Source: an uncultured Megasphaera sp. (GTDB lineage: Bacteria; Bacillota; Negativicutes; Veillonellales; Megasphaeraceae). Taken from it: a stretch of 7,117 nt of DNA. Numbering within the stretch: position 1 is the first letter of the stretch; the number at the start of each line of letters is the position of its first letter. Location of the stretch: assembly GCA_937895695.1 (NCBI GenBank), contig CALBLM010000321.1, forward strand, positions 1 through 7,117, given 5' to 3'. Of the stretch, positions 1 through 5,038 are shown one piece after another. The translations under genes were made by a program, and so were the position numbers. The notes under the pieces were generated by a model. The model ran no database searches and was not told where the DNA came from. It saw only the letters and a list, made by a program, of their open reading frames with translations.

Positions 1-376
1 CCCGTTTTTGCGATGTTTTCTTTGAAATATATGAGCCTAATATAACTGGATAACCTTTCTTTTCTATAATCTGTTTTAGATATTCCAAATGAGGACAGGG
101 TGGCCGATGGTAATTATCAGAACAGACACATGACGCCAAATGCACCACAATATCTTCTTTCGCTTCATGGTTGCGCTGTAAATGGTGTGTCAAATCTTCC
201 AATTTACCGGCTAATTCCGCTCCACAGCAACCACCGCACGTAATCGGCATATACCGAGCCGTTTCATCGTATACGGCAAAAGGTCCCTGCTTTTGATAAA
301 AGAAATTCATACAATTATAACCGCTGCAGCGGTTCATAATCAAATGACACTGTACAACAACCACTAATTTTCCCAT
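1..376 (-). CDS. CGGC-domain protein, putative metal-binding (3' end cut by window edge)
   Basis: I read this gene directly: it has no stop inside the window, 125 codons are visible and the frame is still open at position 1. ATG at 376 follows AAGGAGG (391-385) by 8 nt. The protein starts MGKLVVVVQCHL and carries the signature TCGGCCG at residues 46-52, then LASCVCSDN at 80-88 and PPCPHLEYL at 92-100, with a KKGYPVILGSY segment near the end. This is the layout of the CGGC domain family (small proteins of about 110-130 residues), so the stop probably lies just outside. Nine cysteines (10, 17, 22, 47, 50, 51, 83, 85, 94) suggest metal or Fe-S binding; the family's biochemical role is not established, so that is inference. 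There is no signal peptide or membrane segment, so it is probably cytoplasmic. The gene stands alone at the edge, divergent from the toxin-antitoxin remnant. Confidence 0.85.
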   Translation of the reverse strand, partial: MGKLVVVVQCHLIMNRCSGYNCMNFFYQKQGPFAVYDETARYMPITCGGCCGAELAGKLEDLTHHLQRNHEAKEDIVVHLASCVCSDNYHRPPCPHLEYLKQIIEKKGYPVILGSYISKKTSQKR

Positions 377-402
377 ACACTTGTCCTCCTTAGGTATAAT
401 TG

Positions 403-439
403 CAGTTATTAATATATAATATAACTGATAAACATATCA
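403..439. promoter_or_regulatory. Inverted repeats in the promoter region of the CGGC gene (candidate operator)
   Basis: Two adjoining inverted repeats lie 12-48 nt upstream of the CGGC gene's ribosome site. The first is CAGTTAT (403-409), an 11-nt AT-only spacer, then ATAACTG (421-427). The second is TGATA (426-430), AACA, TATCA (435-439), overlapping the first by 2 nt. I could not place a convincing -35/-10 pair, because the AT-rich spacer offers several TATA-like boxes on both strands. Operator function is inference from position and symmetry only. The second repeat loosely resembles a CRP/FNR-type half-site arrangement, but its spacing (TGAT-N6-ATCA) does not match the FNR consensus. Confidence 0.3.
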
Positions 440-536
440 CTATAAAAAAACATCATTCCTTTTCAAATATTATTTTATTTTTGAAAAAGCCTAATTAACA
501 AATTTCATTTCATGCCCTTTCTACTTCCTCTTGTAG
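440..536. other. AT-rich intergenic stretch without a gene
   Basis: No credible coding region is seen on either strand. It holds an AT-rich inverted repeat, TTTTCAAA (460-467) with TTTGAAAA (480-487) around a 12-nt loop. The stem has almost no GC pairs and no gene ends beside it, so it is a poor terminator candidate. It may be leftover flanking DNA of the decayed toxin-antitoxin locus to its right, whose antitoxin 5' end is missing. Confidence 0.4.
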
Positions 537-631
537 TTTTTTCAATCATATTCTCCTAGTGAACTGAAAACTTTGCAAACCATTAACGATGTAAATCATC
601 ATCGTAATCTCAGCAAGACGTATAATGCTAT
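537..631 (+). pseudogene. Remnant of a RelB/DinJ-type antitoxin gene (C-terminal piece)
   Basis: In the frame starting at 537, just after an in-frame TAG (534-536), the sequence reads SELKTLQTINDVNHHRNLSK then TYN. The string 'DVNxxRNLSKTYN' resembles the C-terminal part of RelB/DinJ antitoxins, where a helix is followed by an 'NLS(K/R)xF(N/D)SVxELMEDLN' tail. The expected tail is missing: after TYN the frame continues with unrelated residues and overlaps the toxin remnant in another frame. There is no start codon, ribosome site or N-terminal ribbon-helix-helix region. The best support is position, since antitoxin lies directly before toxin in dinJ-yafQ operons and a YafQ-like remnant follows at once. 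The family call is from pattern memory over about 20 residues, so it is tentative. Confidence 0.45.
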
Positions 632-805
632 CTTGTTAGAGAACAATTACTTCCCACCAAGTATCGCGACCATGCTTTATCCAGGAATTATGCTGGTTTC
701 CGCGAATGTTATATTCTGCCTGATTGGCTGTTGATTTACAAAATCGAAACCGATATCTTGATATTAATGCTGACTCGAACAGGAAGTCACAGTGATTTAT
801 TCTAA
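626..805 (+). pseudogene. Truncated YafQ-family (RelE superfamily) mRNA-interferase toxin remnant
   Basis: The frame from 626 to the TAA at 803-805 gives 59 residues that follow the C-terminal two thirds of YafQ toxins (about 90 residues when intact): LPTKYRDHAL, NYAGFRECYILPDWLLIYKI, then LMLTRTGSHSDLF and stop. Intact YafQ proteins are ribosome-dependent mRNA endonucleases. E. coli YafQ relies on a His in the KDH motif, a His and an Asp in the 'AHVEPDW' motif, and a His and Phe in 'GTHAALF'. Here the first His (YRDH), the Asp (PDW), the last His (GSH) and the final Phe are kept, but the central His is Tyr (RECY, codon 710-712). The N-terminal third is absent, an in-frame TAA sits at 623-625, and there is no start or ribosome site. 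It is thus a decayed toxin. A terminator used by the etf operon follows 15 nt after its stop. Confidence 0.8.
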
Positions 806-820
806 AATGAAATTATAGAA

Positions 821-856
821 ACAAAAAGGAACTATCTTTCGATAGTCCCTTTTTGT
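821..856 (-). terminator. Rho-independent terminator of the bcd-etfBA operon (possibly bidirectional)
   Basis: The two 16-nt arms, 821-836 and 841-856, pair fully apart from one G-U wobble when read on the minus strand. They close on a GAAA tetraloop, and the outer part of the stem is an A/T tract that gives a U-run on either strand. It begins 24 nt past the etfA stop, so it most likely ends the operon. Read on the plus strand it would also stop transcription coming from the toxin-antitoxin remnant. Confidence 0.85.
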
Positions 857-880
857 ATATTACACTGTTCAAATAGCTAA

Positions 881-1897
881 TTAAGCCAAGCCTTTAGCTT
901 TTTTGATTGCAGCGGTGAGTTTTGGCAATACGTCGAATACATCACCAACAATACCGTAATCGCAAACTTTGAAGATAGGAGCATCTTCATCTTTGTTGAT
1001 AGCGATAATGCAATCAGAGCCAGTCATACCAGCCAAGTGCTGAATAGCACCGGAGATAGCGCAGGCAACATAGATTTTCGGAGCAACTGTTTTACCAGTC
1101 TGGCCAACTTGATGGAGAGCATCGATCCAGCCAGCATCAACAGCAGCACGAGAAGCACCAACAGCACCACCAAGTACGTCTGCTAATTCTTTCAAAATGC
1201 CTGTTGTGAACGGTTCTTCACTGTTCATGCCACGTCCACCAGCAACGATGAAGTCAGCATCTTCGATTTTAACGCCGCCGTCACCCAATTTGATGAGTTC
1301 GATGAATTTCGTCATGAAATCTGCATCTGTGAGATCAGCTTTCATATCGATAACTTCACCTTGTGCGTTAGGATCAGCTTCCGGTTTTTTGAATACGTGC
1401 GGACGAACTGTGCCCATCTGCGGACGGTTATCCGGGCAAATGATTTCAGCCATGATGTTGCCACCTAAAGCCGGACGAGTCCAAACGATAGTTTTTTTGT
1501 CATCGTCAACGCTGAGCTGTGTGCAGTCAGCAGTCAAACCAGTTTTCAACATATTAGCAACGCGAGGACCGAGGTCACGGCCGATGTTTGTTGCACCTAC
1601 GAGATAAGCGTTAGGTTTCTGTTTGTTGAAGAAATCAACCAATACTTTTGCATATGCTGTTGTGTTGTAATGTTCCAACTTAGCATCATCATATACATAT
1701 ACTTTATGAGCACCATGAGCAATAAGTTCTTGTGCTAACGGTTTTACGTCTTTACCAATCAGGACAGCACCTACTTCGTCGCCGATGGTATCAGCTAAAA
1801 CGCGGGCCTGGCCCAACAATTCGAAAGATACATCACGTAATTTGCCTTCAAACTGTTCAGCAATTACATAAATGCCTTTGTATTCTGCTAAATCCAT
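881..1897 (-). CDS. etfA: Electron transfer flavoprotein, alpha subunit
   Basis: This is the larger subunit of the EtfAB flavoprotein. It pairs with EtfB to carry electrons from NADH to butyryl-CoA dehydrogenase and, in bifurcating systems, to ferredoxin. The protein is 338 residues with the ATG at 1897, a normal length. The C-terminal FAD domain is complete: GGAVGASR (243-250), VDAGW, QVGQTGK (263-269), AISGAIQH (280-287) and DYGIVGD (313-319). The N-terminal domain is the usual Rossmann-like Etf fold. An upstream in-frame GTG at 1903 adds two residues. AAGGAGG (1914-1908) lies only 4 nt from the GTG but 10 nt from the ATG, and the M. elsdenii protein as I recall it begins MDLAEYKGIY, so I chose the ATG. 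EtfA lies 20 nt after etfB, which indicates co-transcription, and is the last gene before the 821-856 terminator. M. elsdenii EtfAB carries two FADs rather than FAD plus AMP; that this holds here is inference from similarity. Confidence 0.96.
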   Translation of the reverse strand: MDLAEYKGIYVIAEQFEGKLRDVSFELLGQARVLADTIGDEVGAVLIGKDVKPLAQELIAHGAHKVYVYDDAKLEHYNTTAYAKVLVDFFNKQKPNAYLVGATNIGRDLGPRVANMLKTGLTADCTQLSVDDDKKTIVWTRPALGGNIMAEIICPDNRPQMGTVRPHVFKKPEADPNAQGEVIDMKADLTDADFMTKFIELIKLGDGGVKIEDADFIVAGGRGMNSEEPFTTGILKELADVLGGAVGASRAAVDAGWIDALHQVGQTGKTVAPKIYVACAISGAIQHLAGMTGSDCIIAINKDEDAPIFKVCDYGIVGDVFDVLPKLTAAIKKAKGLA

Positions 1898-1917
1898 TTT
1901 CACTGTTCCTCCTTAAA

Positions 1918-2730
1918 TTAAAGAATTTTAGCTTCAGACAGTTTTTCTACGACCTGATCAACGAGTGCCTGAGCATTGTCATCTTCTACTTTGAGTACCA
2001 AGCCGCCGCTTCTCTGAGCCGGTGTGAAAATTTTACGAACTTTTGTCGGGGAACCGTTCAAACCGATTTGAGCGTCGTCTGCTTCAATAGCAGCTGCATC
2101 CAATGTTGGGATTTCGCGACGTTTTGCTTTCATCGTACCACGAATAGTCGGGAAACGCGGTTCGTTCAAGTCTTTTACGGCTGTAATCAAAACAGGGAAC
2201 TGAGCTTCTGTTACGATATAACCTTCTTCGTTTTCCTGCTGTACAGTAACTTTGTTACCTTCAACTTTGAGGTCACGAGCGTATGTAATCTGAGGAATAC
2301 CGAGTTCGCAAGCGATCTGAGGGCCAACCTGTGCAGTATCGCCATCAATAGCCTGTTTACCGCAGAGGATGATATCGAACTGTTCGATGCCTTTTTCTGC
2401 AGCAACTTTTTTAACAGCCTGTGCTAATGCATAGCCTGTAGCTAATGTATCGGAACCGCCGAGTTTTCTGTCGGATACGAGATACGCATCGTCAGCACCC
2501 ATTGCTAAACCTTCTTTTAATACGTCTTTTGCCTGATCTGGGCCCATAGAAAGCAATGTTACTTTTACTTCCTTATCAGCGTCCTTTAACTGAAGAGCAG
2601 CTTCCAAAGCGTTCTGGTCAAAGGGGTTGAAAATGTTAGGAACACCAGCACGAATGACGGTATGTTTTACGGGGTCAATCTTAACTTCTGCTGTGTCCGG
2701 AACTTGTTTGACACATACCAATATTTCCAT
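1918..2730 (-). CDS. etfB: Electron transfer flavoprotein, beta subunit
   Basis: This is the smaller EtfAB subunit, 270 residues, soluble and cytoplasmic. It begins MEILVCVKQVPDTAEVKIDP, typical of EtfB. It carries GKQAIDGDTAQVGP (124-137), which in bifurcating Etfs lines the second (bifurcating) FAD and NADH site, and the EtfB signature region NEPRFPTIRGTMKAKRREI (189-207). In bifurcating complexes this subunit holds the FAD that accepts a hydride from NADH and splits the electron pair. The ATG at 2730 follows AGGAGG (2745-2740) by 9 nt. The gene lies 87 nt after bcd, separated by a hairpin and a palindrome, and 20 nt before etfA. The order bcd-etfB-etfA supports one operon dedicated to crotonyl-CoA reduction. 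Bifurcation is inferred from similarity to M. elsdenii and related systems, not proved by sequence. Confidence 0.96.
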   Translation of the reverse strand: MEILVCVKQVPDTAEVKIDPVKHTVIRAGVPNIFNPFDQNALEAALQLKDADKEVKVTLLSMGPDQAKDVLKEGLAMGADDAYLVSDRKLGGSDTLATGYALAQAVKKVAAEKGIEQFDIILCGKQAIDGDTAQVGPQIACELGIPQITYARDLKVEGNKVTVQQENEEGYIVTEAQFPVLITAVKDLNEPRFPTIRGTMKAKRREIPTLDAAAIEADDAQIGLNGSPTKVRKIFTPAQRSGGLVLKVEDDNAQALVDQVVEKLSEAKIL

Positions 2731-2748
2731 TTACGTTTGCCTCCTAAA

Positions 2749-2796
2749 AAAAAGTACTTTTTATTCAACAAGCATGGTCTTACGAAAAGACCATGC
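2749..2796 (-). promoter_or_regulatory. Hairpin and palindrome between bcd and etfB
   Basis: Just after the bcd stop (2818), positions 2772-2796 form a perfect 10-bp stem with a 5-nt loop (arms GCATGGTCTT and AAGACCATGC). Further along the minus strand is a perfect 14-bp palindrome, AAAAAGTACTTTTT (2749-2762), extended to eight T on the transcript side, ending 4 nt before the etfB ribosome site. The first hairpin is GC-balanced but lacks an immediate U-run, so it is not a textbook terminator. It could be a partial terminator, an RNA processing site, or a 3'-end stabiliser that sets the ratio of Bcd to EtfAB. The structure is seen; its role is inference. Confidence 0.6.
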
Positions 2797-2817
2797 CCGC
2801 ATCATAAACCTAATAAC

Positions 2818-3969
2818 TTACCGCAACAAAGCACCACCTGTTACCATGAGCTGTACTTCGTTGGTGCCTTCATAAATCTGAGTGATCTTAGCGTCACGCA
2901 TATGACGTGCAACCGGGTATTCTTCGCTGTAGCCATAACCGCCATAAATCTGAACGGCTTCTGTTGCTACTTCCATCGCTACATCAGATGCAACGCGTTT
3001 AGCAATAGCTGCGTCAACAGTGAAAGGCTGACCTTCCTGTTTTTTGAATGCAGCTTTGTAAACGAGGTTACGAGCAGCTTCAATTTTCATCTTCATATCA
3101 GCTAATTTGAAGGAAATGGACTGGAATTTGCAAAGCGGTCTGCCAAACTGTACACGCTGTTTAGAATATTCAACAGCATCGTTCAATGCAGCTTCAGCAA
3201 TACCAAGAGCCTGTGCAGCAACGCCGATACGGCCGCCGTCCAATGTCATCATAGCAATCTTGAAGCCCTTGCCTTCCTGACCGAGGAGGTTTTCTTTCGG
3301 GACTTTTACGTCCTGGAATACTAATTCCATTGTCTGGGAAGTATGAATGCCCATTTTGTCTTCTTTTTTGCCGAATGTGAAGCCTTCCATGCCTTTTTCG
3401 AGGATGAAAGCACTGATACCTTTCGTCCCCTGGCTCTTATCTGTCATAGCGAATACGATGTAAATATCGGCTTCACCAGCGTTTGTAATAAACATCTTGG
3501 AACCATTGAGGATGTAGTTGCCATCAGCATCTTTTACTGCAACAGTCTGCTGACCGGAAGCATCTGTACCAGCATTCGGTTCTGTTAAACCAAATGCACC
3601 GAGTTTTGTACCTTCAACCAACGGTGTGAGGTATTTTTCTTTCTGTTCTTCTGTGCCAAACTGCCAAATCGGATTAGCGCAAAGAGATACGCTTGCAGAC
3701 AATGTGATGGATACACCAGCATCATATTTAGCTAATTCTTCAACTGCGAGGATATAGCTCAAAACGTCGCCGCCGTCTTCGCCAATGCCGCCGTATTTTT
3801 CTTCAAAATAAGCACCTGCAAAGCCTAAGCTGAGCATTTCATCAACAAGTGCACGATCAAATACACCATGATGATCACGTTCTGTAATGGTTGGAGCCAA
3901 TTTGTTTTCGCCAAAATCTTTCGCCAAATTTACAAAATCCTGTTGTACTTCTGTTAAGTTAAAATTCAT
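2818..3969 (-). CDS. bcd: Butyryl-CoA dehydrogenase (short-chain acyl-CoA dehydrogenase)
   Basis: This FAD enzyme reduces crotonyl-CoA to butyryl-CoA with electrons from EtfAB, in butyrate formation and chain elongation in the cytoplasm. At 383 residues it has full family length. The N-terminal helical domain is followed by FGLTEPNAGTDASG (126-139) and FITNAGEADIYI (160-171) around the flavin and substrate. The C-terminal domain has GGRIGVAAQALGIAEAAL (245-262), YSKQRVQFGRPL (268-279), and YGGYGYSEEYPVARHMRDAK (342-361). The catalytic base is Glu367 in IYEGTNE (codon 2871-2869), the position known in the M. elsdenii enzyme. The ATG at 3969 follows AAGGAGA (3987-3981) by 11 nt. It is the first gene of bcd-etfB-etfA, with a candidate promoter at 4020-4047. 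No crotonase, thiolase or hydroxyacyl-CoA dehydrogenase gene adjoins it, unlike the clostridial bcs operon. Confidence 0.96.
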   Translation of the reverse strand: MNFNLTEVQQDFVNLAKDFGENKLAPTITERDHHGVFDRALVDEMLSLGFAGAYFEEKYGGIGEDGGDVLSYILAVEELAKYDAGVSITLSASVSLCANPIWQFGTEEQKEKYLTPLVEGTKLGAFGLTEPNAGTDASGQQTVAVKDADGNYILNGSKMFITNAGEADIYIVFAMTDKSQGTKGISAFILEKGMEGFTFGKKEDKMGIHTSQTMELVFQDVKVPKENLLGQEGKGFKIAMMTLDGGRIGVAAQALGIAEAALNDAVEYSKQRVQFGRPLCKFQSISFKLADMKMKIEAARNLVYKAAFKKQEGQPFTVDAAIAKRVASDVAMEVATEAVQIYGGYGYSEEYPVARHMRDAKITQIYEGTNEVQLMVTGGALLR

Positions 3970-4018
3970 GATTCTTCCACTCTCCTTAATCTAATGTGAC
4001 GGTAACAAGTCCCGTGCA

Positions 4019-4047
4019 GTGTATACTACTTGGACATATATACACAA
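4019..4047 (-). promoter_or_regulatory. Candidate promoter of bcd-etfBA overlapped by an inverted repeat
   Basis: On the minus strand TTGTGT (4047-4042) and TATACA (4025-4020) are spaced by 16 nt and could be a sigma-70-type -35/-10 pair. A start near 4013 would leave a leader of about 44 nt with the bcd ribosome site. An inverted repeat, GTGTATA (4019-4025), 13-nt spacer, TATACAC (4039-4045), lies over the two hexamers. That position suits a repressor site, for example redox or acyl-CoA responsive control. It does not match the Rex consensus as I know it (TTGTTAA-N4-TTAACAA). A further 8-bp palindrome, TTGTACAA, sits upstream at 4067-4074. Function is inference. Confidence 0.45.
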
Positions 4048-4074
4048 CCTTTTGCTTACATTAGCATTGTACAA

Positions 4075-4359
4075 CTTTTCACATGGTAAATCAATAGCAA
4101 AACGATAGGAACAGTCACGTATACTATGCCTTTTTGTAATGTATATTCTTGTTTCGAAACATTTTAGGTCTACTTAAGAATACTTTTGCATTTTATCTTG
4201 ACATATTCCCATTTCTATGGTTTTCATGCGGAGCAAGAGAAATATATAATTGTTTTGAAGAATCATATAAGCGAAATGATCTGTATCAGCTTTTTCGCTT
4301 AAACACTACGTATAGCGAACTATATCTGATGCAAAAATTAAGGAAAGCTTATGTTTGTA
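4075..4359. other. Intergenic region with repeats and a doubtful 76-codon reading frame
   Basis: No recognisable gene. A plus-strand frame of 76 codons runs 4149-4379 from a TTG with no ribosome site. It is Cys-, Phe- and Tyr-rich, matches no family I know, and runs 20 nt into the 3' end of the Nudix gene, so I do not call it a gene. Nested inverted repeats are present: AAGCGAAA (4269-4276) pairs with TTTCGCTT (4293-4300), with an inner TGAT/ATCA stem (4277-4280, 4285-4288). A third copy, AGCGAA (4314-4319), can pair instead with 4294-4299. On the minus strand these lie in the 3' flank of the Nudix gene, with no U-run after the stem, so no clear terminator for that gene is visible. Confidence 0.45.
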
Positions 4360-4962
4360 TTATAGACGAATGTTTATGAAGTTGTCAAGGATATGCGCCG
4401 TAATTCCCCAAATTTTATAGGCCTGATATTCATATAAAAGCACATTATAGGTTTTCCGCCGTTTCCATTGTGTTTGTCCTGATATAGACAGGCCTTCTGG
4501 GAACCCTGGTGCCGGCCTGGTTGCTATTTCTATTCGGTGCATTTGTGGCGTATGTGTGCGAAACCATTCAATAGGTACCGTAAAGATGTGATCGATTTCT
4601 CCATGACTGATGGTAAAATGAGCCGTATCTATATATGCCGCAAACGGCCAAACCGTAACACCAACAGGAGATTCTATATAGTCTAACGGGCCAAGTATGT
4701 GAATTGAGTCACGTTTTATTCCTAATTCTTCTATTAATTCTCGTACAGCTGCATCTAACGCATTGTTGTCATCTGGCTCTATTTTTCCGCCGGGAAAGCA
4801 AATATCGCCCGGCTGCCATCGAAGCTGGCTATTTCTCACCTCAAACACAAGTTGTTCCTGTCCATCTCTTTGCACGATCGGAACGATAACCGCACAAGGT
4901 ATTGTATTCATACAATGATTCTGACGCACCTGCCGTGGCGGCCAAGGCTTATAATACGACAT
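4360..4962 (-). CDS. NUDIX hydrolase, NudL-like CoA pyrophosphatase
   Basis: This is a predicted Mg/Mn-dependent hydrolase of CoA and its derivatives, splitting them to 3',5'-ADP and (acyl-)phosphopantetheine. The 200-residue protein carries LRWQPGDICFPGG (47-59), the signature region of the UPF0035/NudL group (E. coli NudL reads LRKHAGQVAFPGG), then a Nudix box ending RELIEELGI (74-82) with catalytic Glu75, Glu78 and Glu79. The box spacing has one residue more than the general GX5EX7REUXEE pattern, but it equals that of NudL as I recall it. The C-terminal YEYQAYKIWGITAHIL also fits NudL, which is about 190 residues. The ATG at 4962 follows AAGGAG (4972-4967) by 4 nt; Met18 is a less likely start. 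It lies after leuS but beyond a strong terminator, so it probably has its own promoter. Substrate specificity is inferred from family; a role in trimming CoA pools next to a CoA-ester operon is speculation. Confidence 0.88.
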   Translation of the reverse strand: MSYYKPWPPRQVRQNHCMNTIPCAVIVPIVQRDGQEQLVFEVRNSQLRWQPGDICFPGGKIEPDDNNALDAAVRELIEELGIKRDSIHILGPLDYIESPVGVTVWPFAAYIDTAHFTISHGEIDHIFTVPIEWFRTHTPQMHRIEIATRPAPGFPEGLSISGQTQWKRRKTYNVLLYEYQAYKIWGITAHILDNFINIRL

Positions 4963-4980
4963 AGTTCTCCTTCTGTTGTC

Positions 4981-5008
4981 AAAAAAAGGGATGCCTTCCA
5001 GGCACCCC
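4981..5008 (-). terminator. Rho-independent terminator after leuS
   Basis: On the minus strand the arms GGGGTGCCT (5008-5000) and AGGCATCCC (4996-4988) form a 9-bp stem with one G-U pair and a GGA loop, followed at once by seven T (4987-4981). It begins 16 nt past the leuS stop. Its U-tract ends only 8 nt before the ribosome site of the Nudix gene, so leuS read-through would have to pass it to express that gene. Confidence 0.92.
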
Positions 5009-5011
5009 TTT

Positions 5012-5038
5012 CTTATATTGAAATTTATTTTACAACAA
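5012..5038 (-). promoter_or_regulatory. Weak candidate promoter for the Nudix gene in the leuS 3' end
   Basis: On the minus strand TTGTTG (5038-5033) and TATAAG (5017-5012) are separated by 15 nt, shorter than ideal. A start about 6-7 nt on (near 5005) would fall inside the 5' arm of the leuS terminator, so the transcript would lack part of that stem and escape termination. This is the only pair I found that would serve the Nudix gene. It is weak on spacing and unproved. Confidence 0.25.

Noticed and set aside
458..489. AT-rich inverted repeat as a terminator
   Set aside because: The 8-bp stem has only one G-C pair and a 12-nt loop, and no gene ends next to it, so chance in AT-rich DNA explains it.
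507..557. Tiny minus-strand frame of 14 codons (ATG near 549) with a GGAG upstream
   Set aside because: It is too short, the spacing to the GGAG is poor, and nothing around it supports expression.
1898..1903. GTG at 1903 as the etfA start
   Set aside because: It is only 4 nt from the ribosome site and adds two residues not expected in the Megasphaera protein. The ATG at 1897 is preferred, though the GTG cannot be excluded.
1732..2427. 231-codon plus-strand frame opposite etfA/etfB
   Set aside because: It is antisense to two strongly conserved genes, and its Cys/Phe-rich composition is a shadow of their codon use.
2662..3105. Plus-strand frames opposite bcd and the bcd/etfB spacer
   Set aside because: They are antisense shadows of bcd with no start signals or recognisable domains.
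3990..4012. Rex-type operator near the bcd ribosome site (CTTGTTACCGTCAC on the minus strand)
   Set aside because: Only one half-site resembles the motif; there is no matching TTAACAA half.
4149..4379. 76-codon plus-strand reading frame between bcd and the Nudix gene
   Set aside because: It starts at TTG without a ribosome site, resembles no family I know, and overlaps the 3' end of the well-supported Nudix gene on the opposite strand.
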